Shown here piece after piece: positions 42,401 to 50,355 of a stretch of DNA of 64,000 nt. Position 1 is the first letter of the stretch, and every line of letters starts with the position of its first letter. Position numbers and translations under genes: made by a program. Where the stretch lies: contig NZ_WKJL01000012.1 in the NCBI RefSeq assembly GCF_009674565.1, positions 62,001 through 126,000 of the forward strand, in the 5' to 3' direction. The notes below the pieces were generated by a model. It was not told the origin of the DNA. It did no database searches and saw only the letters and a program-made list of their open reading frames with translations. This DNA comes from Duganella aquatilis. Its GTDB lineage: Bacteria > Pseudomonadota > Gammaproteobacteria > Burkholderiales > Burkholderiaceae_D.

Positions 42401-45091
42401 GCTCAGTACCCAGCCATCCGGCTGGATGCCGATCACATAGCCCGATGGCCACAGCGGAATGCGGGTGGCGGCGGACAGCGTTTCGCCGTTGGCGTCCTGG
42501 TAGGTCATCTCGGCCATCAGCTCGTGCGGCGTTTGCACGGTCGGCAGCTGATCGAGCGTGATGCGCGCGCCGCCGGCCTTGTCCAGCGTCAGGCTGCGGG
42601 TCTTGACGGCGGCCGGGCCGGCGACAGCGCCGTCCTCGCCTTCGCCTTCGCCGTCGTACATGCCTTCGTCGTCATCGAAGCTGCCTGCCGTGCGCTCGGC
42701 GCCGACCTTGACGTCGCCGTTGCTGAAGCTGAAGTCCGCGTAGTCGGCAAAGCTGATGCTCTTGTCCTGCACCACGGTGCGCAGCTGCACCGGCGCATCG
42801 CCCGCGCCGCCGCCGGACAGGTAGCTCAGTTGCACATCCAGATCCACCGCCGCAGCCTGGATCGCCGGCGTCTTCGGCCCTTGCAGCAGCGCCTTCATGG
42901 TCGGCACGCGGAACTGCTCGACGCGGAAACGCCCGGCGCTGCGGCCGCTCAGCATCAGCTCATACCAGCCCTGCTTGGCGTCGGCCGGAATGGTCCAGGT
43001 GCTTTCGGCCGAGCCGTTGGCGTTCCACTTCAGCGGCTGCTCGTACTGCTGGCCGCTGCCCTCGTGGATGATGTGCAGCGTGCCATCCTGTTCCTTGGTC
43101 GCCTGCACGATGCCCTGCTCGACGTGGCGGCGCAGGAAGTGCTTCATGTGCACCGTCTCGCCGGCGCGCAGCAGCGTGCGGTCGAATACCGTGGTGGCAA
43201 TGACGTTGTCGGCGCCGCCCTCGCCGCTCGGCAGATTGAAACGCCAGGTCTCGATGCCGCGATCCCAGTCCGACAGGGTGAACGTCATGTCGTTGCCCAG
43301 CCGCGCGCTGATGAAGTAGCGGCCGTCCTTGGAACGGCGCGACACCGGCAGCTCCTTGCGGATGTGCGCCAGACCGCCGCCATCGGTGATGCCCTGCCAC
43401 AGCACATTGCCGTCGTAGTCGCGCACCGCCACCTGCGCCTGCGGCACCGGCTTGCCCTTGTCCAGCGACGTCACCCACACCACCGACGATTCCGCGCCGT
43501 GCTTGAAGTGCGCCACCATATTGGTCACCAGCGCGGCGGTGCCGACATACGCCGTGCCGCGCCGCAGGCCAAGGCCGGCGCCCAGCCGGGGACTCGCCAG
43601 CTCCACCACGTAGAAGCCCGGCTTGCGCAGCGGGATGCCGACCACTTCAAACGCCTTGCCGCCGTTCGGCTTGGGCATGGCGAAGCGCTCCACCTTGCCG
43701 GCCCTGGCGTCCAGCAGCTGCTTGTACAGGTTATCGCCCCATAGTTCCTGCGGCTGCCAGCTGTAGCTGCTGCCCATGCGCTTGAGCCAGGCGATGACCT
43801 GCTGGTCCTGCTGATCGGCGGAGGCCTCGCCGTCGTTGACGCGCAGCGCGCCGCCATCGACCTTGCCGGCCGCCAGCCGCGCCTCCACATTGCGCACCGT
43901 GACCGGCAGCAGCTTGTCGCCCTTCGCCTCGATGATGCCGAAGCGCGCCGGGAACTTGACCAGCGGCGGTTGCGCATCGGTGCGGATCGCCATCGGGAAG
44001 CTGGCCTGGTTGACCAGCGTGCGGCCGGCGTCGTCCTTCAGGCCCGCCGGCAGCGACAGCGTCAGTTTCGTCTGTTCCGGGAACGGGCCGTTGATGTTCA
44101 GCCATTGCAGGTATTCGCTGTTTTCCTCTTCCTTGCTCAGCACCGGCTTGAACACCTTGCCGCCCGGCGCGGCGATTTTCACGGCCAGCGCGTCGGCGCG
44201 TTTGACCGGCGCCGAGAACTGCACGCGCATCGGCAGGAAGGGGATGCAGCCGCCGTCGGCGGACAATCTGTCGCAGCTGAAGCGCGCGTTGAAGTCGGGA
44301 CGTGTCTTGTAGCTCAGCGTCTGATCCTGCGTGGTGGCGATGCCGCTGTCGGCCGCGATGCCGGCGCCCCACACCAGCGTCACCTGCGCCTCGGCCGGCA
44401 GCGCGCGCTGGCATTGCAGCACCACGATCGGCAGCTTGTCGAGCCGCTGGTTGTTCAGCTTTGCGGTGGCGCGCCACACCACGCCGCGCGCCTTGAAGTA
44501 CAGCGACAGATAGCGCTCGGTGAAGGATTTGCGCAGGTCGAGCACGCGCTGGCGTTCCGCGCCTTGCAGCACGCGTACGCCGATTTTTTCGTTGATGCCT
44601 TCGGCCTGGCACCAGGCATGCGCGGCCACCGTCGCCTCGCTGGCCGGCGCGTCCAGGCCCAGCACGAAGATCTGCTGGTCGTCGATGGAACTGGCGCCTT
44701 CGCGCGGCGCGGCTTCCACCACCGCCGGGCCGCCGGTGTCGAAGGCGAAATGGCGTTCGCCGCTCAGCGGCTTGCCGGCGATGTCCTTGAGGTCGTCCTT
44801 GAGCGTGAAGCGGCAGGCCACGCCGGCCGGCAGGTCGCGCGCGAAGTCGTAGCTCCAGTTCTGGCCATCGATCCAGCGGCCCTTGCCCTCTTCCGGACAG
44901 TCGACGCTGAACGGGTCGCCAAGGCGCATATCGCCCAGCGGCACCATCTGGCCGCTGAAGCGCGCCGCCACCTGGCGCACGCCCTTGACGGTGCCCGACG
45001 GTGAAAAAGCGCTGACGGAAGTATCGGCCAGAACGGCCAGCGGCAGGCTGCACAAGGCAGCCAGCGCGATGATGCGGGACAGGAGGCGCAT
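39404..45091 (-). CDS. yfhM: Bacterial alpha-2-macroglobulin (YfhM-like)
   Basis: A 1895-residue periplasmic protease-trapping protein with MG domains throughout. The thioester motif reads CFEQ at C1443 (family form CxEQ), within an alpha/alpha toroid domain, so covalent trapping should be intact. Unlike E. coli YfhM there is no lipobox. The leader MRLLSRIIALAALCSLPLAVLA ends in an ordinary cleavage site, and its Cys is preceded by Leu, not Gly/Ala/Ser. An acidic Asp/Glu/Gly-rich loop (near DDDEGMYDGEGEGEDG) may be the bait region. A Gly-rich loop (GGGGGKGAG) is also present. The start at 45091 has GGAG 5 bp upstream. It is co-transcribed with pbpC. Confidence 0.95.
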   Translation of the reverse strand: MRLLSRIIALAALCSLPLAVLADTSVSAFSPSGTVKGVRQVAARFSGQMVPLGDMRLGDPFSVDCPEEGKGRWIDGQNWSYDFARDLPAGVACRFTLKDDLKDIAGKPLSGERHFAFDTGGPAVVEAAPREGASSIDDQQIFVLGLDAPASEATVAAHAWCQAEGINEKIGVRVLQGAERQRVLDLRKSFTERYLSLYFKARGVVWRATAKLNNQRLDKLPIVVLQCQRALPAEAQVTLVWGAGIAADSGIATTQDQTLSYKTRPDFNARFSCDRLSADGGCIPFLPMRVQFSAPVKRADALAVKIAAPGGKVFKPVLSKEEENSEYLQWLNINGPFPEQTKLTLSLPAGLKDDAGRTLVNQASFPMAIRTDAQPPLVKFPARFGIIEAKGDKLLPVTVRNVEARLAAGKVDGGALRVNDGEASADQQDQQVIAWLKRMGSSYSWQPQELWGDNLYKQLLDARAGKVERFAMPKPNGGKAFEVVGIPLRKPGFYVVELASPRLGAGLGLRRGTAYVGTAALVTNMVAHFKHGAESSVVWVTSLDKGKPVPQAQVAVRDYDGNVLWQGITDGGGLAHIRKELPVSRRSKDGRYFISARLGNDMTFTLSDWDRGIETWRFNLPSGEGGADNVIATTVFDRTLLRAGETVHMKHFLRRHVEQGIVQATKEQDGTLHIIHEGSGQQYEQPLKWNANGSAESTWTIPADAKQGWYELMLSGRSAGRFRVEQFRVPTMKALLQGPKTPAIQAAAVDLDVQLSYLSGGGAGDAPVQLRTVVQDKSISFADYADFSFSNGDVKVGAERTAGSFDDDEGMYDGEGEGEDGAVAGPAAVKTRSLTLDKAGGARITLDQLPTVQTPHELMAEMTYQDANGETLSAATRIPLWPSGYVIGIQPDGWVLSKDALKFTVAVLDLEGKPVADAPVAVDFFQRLSYSHRRRLIGGFYAYENSSEVKALGAACEGKTDNKGLLICQVKAPASGNLILRAKTQDAQQRVAVANRETWVADGADWWFAATDNDRIDVLPEKKRYEPGETASFQVRMPFREATALITVEREGVIDTYIRPLSGSEPVFTIPVKKQYAPNVYVSALVVRGRVNSVQPTALVDLGKPAYKLGIAPLRVGWSANELKVQVTADKPVYKVRDKATVAVKVALPDGSAPPAGAEVALAAVDVGLLELMPNTSWDLLEAMMAQRSLQVTTSTAQMQVVGKRHFGRKAVPAGGGGGKGAGRELFDTLLFWKARVTLDANGEATVQVPINDSLTAFRIVAIASAQADLFGTGRTEVRSSQDLILLSGLPALVREGDRLRASFTLRNTTDAAVNATLTANAGGKALAPQSVALEPGQAREIGWDVQVPLSVSTLAWDVSAAVEGGGAASTDRIKIKQKVVPAVPVTVMQATLLQLDRKQSMQVRMPEDAVPGRGGVRVQFTPALGGDLPGVQDYMQKYPYRCFEQVTSRSIALHDRAMWQAAIDTLPAHLDADGLVKYFAPMYEGSDTLTAYVLSAAAEAGYEIPDALKGRMESGLLAFVQGKVMRYSALPTTDLAVRKIAALEALSRSRPVQAADLESFTVQPNLWPTSAVIDWYQILERSKALPQHAQRIKEAEQILRSRLNLQGTTMTFSTERTDDWWWLMSSVDSNANRLLLVMADNPAWKDDIGRLARGALGRQQKGRWGTTVANAWGVLAIDKFSRLFEKEKVDGTAGATLANASKSIAFGGDPAGGTVMLPWPRGGGGQLALEHAGAGKPWATVQALSAVPLKAPLSSGYHVAKTITPVEQKVKGVWSRGDVYRVHLDLEAQSDMTWVVVDDPIPASATVLGSGLGGDSQLMSGDERARGWATPAFQERTFEGFRAFYQFVPKGKWSVEYTVRLNNPGQFNLPPTRVEAMYSPEMFGAWPNVAITVK

Positions 45092-45174
45092 GCCAACTCC
45101 AGGCGCTGATTAACAATCAGCCCAGTGTTGCGCACGCCTCCTGCAAAGTCAATAATCTTAGAAGAAAAACATGA

Positions 45175-45268
45175 AAACCGGGGTCAGTGCCGACATTCGG
45201 ACACAAGCACAGCCGTAGCGACTGCTACGGCTGTGCTTGTGTCCGAATGTCGGCACTGACCCCGGTTT
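45175..45268. repeat. Perfect 45-bp inverted repeat, REPIN-like, after rlmD
   Basis: Two exactly complementary 45-base arms (45175-45219 and 45224-45268) flank a 4-base loop (GACT). The outer ends read AAACCGGGGTCAGT and its complement. The element begins 3 bp past the rlmD stop and lies before yfhM. Its outer 14 bases recur in the palindrome at 54067-54132. This fits a REP/REPIN-type element spread by a RAYT transposase. It could also end rlmD transcription, though no T run follows. Confidence 0.85.
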
Positions 45269-45271
45269 GGG

Positions 45272-46612
45272 TTACGTCAGGTCGAACACCGCCATCGATT
45301 CGACGTGCGAGGTGTGCGGGAACATATTGACCACGCCAGCCTTGTCCAGCTTGTAACCGGCCAGGTTGACCAGCGCGTTGGCGTCGCGCGCCAGGGTCGA
45401 CGGGCTGCACGAGACGTAGACGATGCGCGTCGGCAGCAGCTCCGGATTGGTGTTGCGCAGCTCGCCCAGCGCCAAAGCCAGCGCCATGGCGCCGTCGCGC
45501 GGCGGGTCGATCAGCATGCGGTCGAACTTGCCCAGCGCGACCAGGTCCGCCGCCGTCACTTCGAACAGGTTGCGGTTGTAGAAGGTGGTCTTGCCATCCA
45601 GGCCGTTGGCCTTGGCGTTGCTCAGCGAACGCTCGGTCAGCGTCTCGCTGCCTTCGATGCCGACCACTTCGCGCGCCAGCGTCGCCAGCGGCAGCGTGAA
45701 GTTGCCCAGGCCGCAGAACAGGTCGGCCACGCGGTCTTGCGGCTGCACGTCCAGCAGGCGCAGCGCCTTGTGCACCAGCACGCGGTTGATGTGGTGGTTG
45801 ACCTGCGTGAAGTCGACCGGCTTGAACGGCATGCGCACGCCGAATTCCGGCAGCAGGTAGTGCAGCTGCGGCGCCAGCGGGTAGAACGGCGCGGCCGTTT
45901 CCGGGCCCTTGGTCTGCAGCCAGAACTGCACGCCGTACTGGTCGGCGAAGGCCTTGACCTTGGTTTCGTCGTCGGCCGTCATCGGCGCCATGATGCGCAG
46001 CACCATGGCGGTGACATCTTCGCCGATCGCCAGTTCGATCTGCGGAATCTGGTTGAACAGCGTCAGCGAGCCGATCAGCGCGCGCAGCGGCAGCAGCATG
46101 TCCGACACGTGCTTGGGCAGGATCTGGCAGCTCTTGATGTCGGCCACGAACACCGAACGCTTTTCCTTGAAGCCGACCAGCACCGTGCCCTTCTTCTCGA
46201 CCCAGCGCACCGACAGGCGCGCGCGGTAGCGATAGCCCCAGGTCGGGCCGTACATCGGCCGCATGATGTTGTCGGCGTGGACCTTGCCGATGTGCCACAG
46301 GTTATCTTCCAGCACGCGCTGCTTGATCGCCACCTGCGCGGTCGCTTCCAGGTGCTGCATCGAGCAGCCACCGCAGTAGTCGAAGTGTTCGCACTTCGGC
46401 GCCACGCGCATCGACGATTCGCGGTGCAGCACGGTCATGCGCGCCGCTTCCCAGTTTTTCTTCTTCTTGAACGTCTCGAAGCTGACGCGCTCGCCCGGCA
46501 GCGCGCCTTCCACAAACACCACCTTGCCCGGCGAGCCGTCTTCATTCTCAATGTGGCCGACGCCGCGGGCGTCCATGTCGAGCGATTTGATGTCGATGGT
46601 ATTTTCTTGCAT
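45272..46612 (-). CDS. rlmD: 23S rRNA (uracil-5-)-methyltransferase RlmD
   Basis: A 446-residue SAM-dependent methyltransferase. An N-terminal TRAM domain (residues about 3-60) comes first. Cysteine ligands for a [4Fe-4S] cluster follow (CEHFDYCGGC and a later KSCQIL). The Rossmann methyltransferase domain includes DLFCGLGNFTLPLA and the catalytic Cys in YVSCSPSTLARD. It makes m5U1939 in 23S rRNA. I used the ATG at 46612 (MQENTID). A longer in-frame start at 46666 encodes an unlikely Pro/His-rich stretch. Confidence 0.95.
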   Translation of the reverse strand: MQENTIDIKSLDMDARGVGHIENEDGSPGKVVFVEGALPGERVSFETFKKKKNWEAARMTVLHRESSMRVAPKCEHFDYCGGCSMQHLEATAQVAIKQRVLEDNLWHIGKVHADNIMRPMYGPTWGYRYRARLSVRWVEKKGTVLVGFKEKRSVFVADIKSCQILPKHVSDMLLPLRALIGSLTLFNQIPQIELAIGEDVTAMVLRIMAPMTADDETKVKAFADQYGVQFWLQTKGPETAAPFYPLAPQLHYLLPEFGVRMPFKPVDFTQVNHHINRVLVHKALRLLDVQPQDRVADLFCGLGNFTLPLATLAREVVGIEGSETLTERSLSNAKANGLDGKTTFYNRNLFEVTAADLVALGKFDRMLIDPPRDGAMALALALGELRNTNPELLPTRIVYVSCSPSTLARDANALVNLAGYKLDKAGVVNMFPHTSHVESMAVFDLT

Positions 46613-46689
46613 AACGTTTAAGTTTGAATGACAAAAGATAGGCGCCGGCGGATGCGCCGGGGCCAATATGATAGCAGAATGGGAAGTGA

Positions 46690-47685
46690 CTACAGCAGCG
46701 AATCGCGGACCACGCCGCGCGCGGCCATGGCGCGCTTGAGTTTGACCAGCGCTTCCTGCTGGATCTGGCGCACCCGCTCGCGCGTCACGCCCATCTCCTC
46801 GGCCAGGGTTTCCAGCGTGGCCGGGTCGTCGTTATCGAGGCCGAAGCGGCGCATGATGACGATGCGCTGCTTGTCCGGCAGCTTGGTCAGCCAGTCGCGC
46901 ACCAGCACCGTCATTTCGTGGTGCTCGGCGCGGGCGTCGGGACTGTCGTCGCTGTCGCCGGGCAGCATGTCCATCAGCGACGACTGCGGGTCGTTGTCCA
47001 GCGGCGCATCGAGCGAGGTGGCGTGCTCGGACAGCGCCAGGATATCCTGCACCTCTTCCACCGGGCGGCCGACCAGTTCGGCGATGTCCTCGGCGGTGGC
47101 GTCCTTACCGTTGTGGTGCTGGGCTTCGAGGTGGTATTTGCCGCGCAGGATCTGGTTCAGCTCGCGCACCATGTGCACCGGCAGCCGCACCGTGCGCGCC
47201 TGGTTCATGATGGCGCGTTCGATGCTCTGGCGTATCCACCAGGTCGCATAGGTCGAGAAACGGAAGCCGCGCTCGGGCTCGAACTTGTCGATGGCGCGCA
47301 TCAGGCCGATATTGCCTTCTTCGATCATGTCGAGCAGCACCACGCCGCGGTTGATGTAGTGCTTGGCGATCGACACCACCAGCCGCAGGTTGTGCTCGAT
47401 CATGGTCTGGCGCGCGCTGAAGTCGCCGGCCTTGGCCAGCGTGGCGTAGTGGACTTCCTGCGGCGCCGTCAGCAGCGGCCGGGTGCCGATCTGGTTCAGG
47501 TAGTGCTGGGTGGTGTCGGTGGACAGTTCGGCGGCCAGCACTTTTTTCAGTTCGTCGACGCTTTCCAGCACCGCGCCGGTTTCCGGCGCGTCGCCTTCCT
47601 CGGCATCGTCGACCGCAGCCTCCTCGTCGCGAAAATCGTCCGGGAGCGAATCGTCATCCATCTGATCGTGCGGCGTCGAGGTCAT
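46690..47685 (-). CDS. rpoS: RNA polymerase sigma factor RpoS
   Basis: A 331-residue stationary-phase/general stress sigma factor. An acidic N-terminus precedes region 1.2. Region 2 contains [18 protein letters not shown] and [18 protein letters not shown]. Region 4.2 contains [20 protein letters not shown], the -35 recognition helix. It lies downstream of nlpD, where the main rpoS promoter sits in E. coli. Control by Hfq-dependent small RNAs is likely but not visible here. Confidence 0.97.
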   Translation of the reverse strand: MTSTPHDQMDDDSLPDDFRDEEAAVDDAEEGDAPETGAVLESVDELKKVLAAELSTDTTQHYLNQIGTRPLLTAPQEVHYATLAKAGDFSARQTMIEHNLRLVVSIAKHYINRGVVLLDMIEEGNIGLMRAIDKFEPERGFRFSTYATWWIRQSIERAIMNQARTVRLPVHMVRELNQILRGKYHLEAQHHNGKDATAEDIAELVGRPVEEVQDILALSEHATSLDAPLDNDPQSSLMDMLPGDSDDSPDARAEHHEMTVLVRDWLTKLPDKQRIVIMRRFGLDNDDPATLETLAEEMGVTRERVRQIQQEALVKLKRAMAARGVVRDSLL

Positions 47686-47702
47686 GGCTTTACATGGCTC
47701 AG

Positions 47703-48668
47703 CTAGCGGTTAGGCAGGAAGCGCGACGGGTCCACCGGTTTGCCCTGCTGCCGGATTTCAAAGTGCAGCTTGACGGAGTCGGTATCGGAGTCGCCCATTT
47801 CCGCAATCATTTGTCCCTTGTTCACGCTCTGACCTTCCTTGACCAGGATGGTCCGGTTGTGCGCATAGGCGGACAACAAATTAGTACTGTGCTTCACAAT
47901 AACGAGATTACCATAACCACGGATGCCGCTGCCGGCATACATCACTTTTCCTGCGCCGGCCGCCACGACTTGCTGGCCGGCCTTGCCGGCGATGTCGACG
48001 CCCTTGTTCTTGCCTTCGTCGAAGGTGGCCACCACCTTGCCTTCGGCCGGCCAGATCCAGCTGACGCTGGCGTCGTCGGCGGCCAGCGCCGGTGCGGCCG
48101 GCGCCACAGGCGGCGCCGAGGCGCGCGGGGCGGCCGCGGCGGCGGCCGGCGCAGGGGTTGACGACGATGCAACGGCCCCTTCCTTGCCATTGTCGCTACG
48201 TTGCAGCTCGGCCAGATTGGCTTCCGAATACGGCTTCTTGTCGCCCTTCGGCCCGGTTTTCTTGACCACCGGCGCCGGCGGCGGCGTCTTGTCGGACGGC
48301 GGCATGATGACGGCGGCGGTTTCCACGCCCGGGCCGTTTGGCGCGCTGTCCGGCGGCAGCACGCGCAGCACCTGGTCGACCTTGATGTCGTTCGGGTTGC
48401 TCAAGTTGTTCCAGGTCACCAGGTCGCGGTAGTTCTGGCCGTATTCCAGCGCGATGCGGATCAGGGTGTCGCCTTTTTTGACGGTGTACAGGCCGCGCTC
48501 GTCGCGGGCGATCTGCGCTGTTTCGCTTGGCGTGGCGGGTTTGACGGCGGGCGGAATCGTGCGGTCTACAACCGGGGCTTGATTAGGGGGGCTTTGGCAG
48601 GCGCTCAATAATACGAGCACAAAGCCCAGGGCGAGCAAATTGCTTTTATTCGTCATTCTCATTTTCAT
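47703..48668 (-). CDS. nlpD: Murein hydrolase activator NlpD (LysM + degenerate LytM/M23 lipoprotein)
   Basis: A 321-residue lipoprotein with lipobox LSAC. A LysM domain (about residues 60-103, [18 protein letters not shown]) binds peptidoglycan. A Pro/Ala-rich linker and a C-terminal LytM (M23) domain follow. Zinc ligands are degenerate: the usual HxxxD is NKGVD and the usual HLH is KLH. That is expected of an activator of amidase AmiC rather than an enzyme. Several near-by ATGs exist (48668, 48662, 48656); I kept the longest. Gene order pcm-nlpD-rpoS is classical. Confidence 0.94.
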   Translation of the reverse strand: MKMRMTNKSNLLALGFVLVLLSACQSPPNQAPVVDRTIPPAVKPATPSETAQIARDERGLYTVKKGDTLIRIALEYGQNYRDLVTWNNLSNPNDIKVDQVLRVLPPDSAPNGPGVETAAVIMPPSDKTPPPAPVVKKTGPKGDKKPYSEANLAELQRSDNGKEGAVASSSTPAPAAAAAAPRASAPPVAPAAPALAADDASVSWIWPAEGKVVATFDEGKNKGVDIAGKAGQQVVAAGAGKVMYAGSGIRGYGNLVIVKHSTNLLSAYAHNRTILVKEGQSVNKGQMIAEMGDSDTDSVKLHFEIRQQGKPVDPSRFLPNR

Positions 48669-48681
48669 CTAGTGGTTCGGG

Positions 48682-49551
48682 CTAGACCACGCCCGGACGC
48701 AGGGGCACGAAGTGGCAATCTTCCAGCGTTTCGCTGGTCCATTCCGTCTTGCCGATGCGCGTAATCAGTTCCAAATGCTGGGTACGGACGCCTACCGGCG
48801 CGACCAGGCGGCCGCCGACGGCCAGCTGCTCCAGCAAGGCTTGCGGCACCTCCATTCCGGCCGCGGCCAGAATGATACCGTCAAACGGCGCCGCTTGCGG
48901 CAGGCCAAGCATACCATCTCCGTAATGCAGACGCAGGTTCGGCACGCGCAGGGGCCGCAGATTGGCCTTGGCCAGCTCGTGCAGCGGTTTGATGCGCTCG
49001 ATCGAATACACCTCCTGCGCCACGCAGGACAGCACCGCCGCCTGGTAGCCGCAGCCGGTGCCGATCTCCAGCACGCGCTTCAGCTGGCCGCCGTTGCGCA
49101 GCACCTCGATCATGCGCGCCACGATGTAGGGCTGGGAAATGGTCTGGTGATGGCCGATCGGCAGCGAGGCGTCGACATAGGCTTGCGGCGCCAGGCCCTC
49201 GTCCATGAACAGATGGCGCGGCACGGTTTCCATCGCGCCCAGCACCAGCGGGTCCTTGACGCCCTGCTTGGCGATGCGCTGCACCATGGCGCGGCGCACC
49301 GCGTCCGACACCAGCGGATTCTGGCGCGGCGCCTGGGCCGGCGCCGGCTGCGCGCGCTCCATGGCGTAGCTGTGCGACTTGGACGGTGTGGCCACCGCGC
49401 GCGGCGCCGGATATTGGGGCGGCGCATGGCGCGCAGCGTTCTGGGTGGCGGTTTGCGGTGTCGCCACCGGCTTGAATACCGTTGCCTTCCTGGCCCCCTG
49501 GTCGACTACCGAGGACAGCGGCAAAGGGAAGGTACGGTTTTTTTCGTTCAT
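48682..49551 (-). CDS. pcm: Protein-L-isoaspartate O-methyltransferase with N-terminal extension
   Basis: A 289-residue protein. The C-terminal 210 residues are a standard PCMT, with [16 protein letters not shown] for SAM binding and [14 protein letters not shown] upstream of it. It repairs isoaspartate damage in aged proteins. The first roughly 75 residues are an extra Pro/Ala/Gln-rich, basic segment of unknown role. The ATG at 49551 overlaps the surE stop (ATGA). An internal start near [12 protein letters not shown] would give the usual length. Confidence 0.94.
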   Translation of the reverse strand: MNEKNRTFPLPLSSVVDQGARKATVFKPVATPQTATQNAARHAPPQYPAPRAVATPSKSHSYAMERAQPAPAQAPRQNPLVSDAVRRAMVQRIAKQGVKDPLVLGAMETVPRHLFMDEGLAPQAYVDASLPIGHHQTISQPYIVARMIEVLRNGGQLKRVLEIGTGCGYQAAVLSCVAQEVYSIERIKPLHELAKANLRPLRVPNLRLHYGDGMLGLPQAAPFDGIILAAAGMEVPQALLEQLAVGGRLVAPVGVRTQHLELITRIGKTEWTSETLEDCHFVPLRPGVV

Positions 49552-50285
49552 GCCAAGGCCTTTGCCAATGCATTGAGTTGGGAGGTGTGCGTCAGGTCGA
49601 TCTGCAGCGGGGTGATCGACGTGCGGCCGTTGGCGCAGGCGTGGAAGTCCGTGCCTTCGCCGGCGTCCTTGCAGGCGCCCGGCGGGCCGATCCAGTAGAT
49701 ATCCCGGCCGCGCGGGTCCTTGGCCTTGATCACCGGCTCGGACTGGTGGCGCCGGCCCAGGCGGGTGGCGACCACCTGATTAAGCTGATCATAAGGACGG
49801 TTGGGTATATTCACGTTCAGCAGATACGGCTGCGGCAACGCTTCATAGTAACGCTGGACAATGTCGCGCGCATGACGGGCGGCATCGTCGATATGCTCCC
49901 AGCCGTAAGCGCCCTGCGAGAAGGCGATGGCCGGGATGCCGAACAGATAGCCCTCAGTGGCGGCGGCCACGGTGCCGGAATACAGCGTGTCGTCCCCCAT
50001 ATTGGGACCATTGTTGATCCCGGAGACGACCAGGTCCGGCCGGTAATCGAGCAGCGCCGTCAGCGCCACGTGCACGCAATCGCTGGGCGTGCCGTTGACA
50101 AAATAAAAACCATTGCTCGCCTGCTGCACCGACAAAGGCCGGTCCAGCGACAGGGAGTTCGACGCGCCCGAGCGGTTGCTGTCCGGCGCCACCACCACGA
50201 TCTCGGCGATGGGGGCAAGCGCGTTGGCCAGCGCATTGATGCCCGGCGCCAGATAGCCGTCGTCATTGCTAATCAGGATTCTCAT
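49548..50285 (-). CDS. surE: 5'/3'-nucleotidase SurE
   Basis: A 245-residue metal-dependent nucleotidase active on nucleoside monophosphates. The N-terminal [16 protein letters not shown] holds the metal-binding Asp pair. [23 protein letters not shown] is the second signature. It belongs to the surE-pcm-nlpD-rpoS stationary-phase survival cluster and probably heads this operon. Confidence 0.97.
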   Translation of the reverse strand: MRILISNDDGYLAPGINALANALAPIAEIVVVAPDSNRSGASNSLSLDRPLSVQQASNGFYFVNGTPSDCVHVALTALLDYRPDLVVSGINNGPNMGDDTLYSGTVAAATEGYLFGIPAIAFSQGAYGWEHIDDAARHARDIVQRYYEALPQPYLLNVNIPNRPYDQLNQVVATRLGRRHQSEPVIKAKDPRGRDIYWIGPPGACKDAGEGTDFHACANGRTSITPLQIDLTHTSQLNALAKALA

Positions 50286-50355
50286 TCAAAGGATTTTACC
50301 TGAAGCAATGGCCGCACTGCGCATGCCGGCCGCCCCCTTTGCGTATAAATTTTCG

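Noticed and set aside
39740..43744. A 1334-codon plus-strand open frame opposite yfhM
   Set aside because: Composition is typical of an antisense shadow (His/Arg/Gln-rich), and the minus strand encodes a clear alpha-2-macroglobulin with its thioester motif.
45105..45121. Small inverted repeat GCTGATT-AAC-AATCAGC upstream of yfhM
   Set aside because: Only 7-bp arms and not repeated elsewhere that I noticed; could be an operator but is too weak to call.
50286..50355. Search for an attachment site or direct repeats flanking the TIR/ATPase pair
   Set aside because: No integrase, tRNA or convincing direct repeats were seen on either side, so mobility is not supported by this window.
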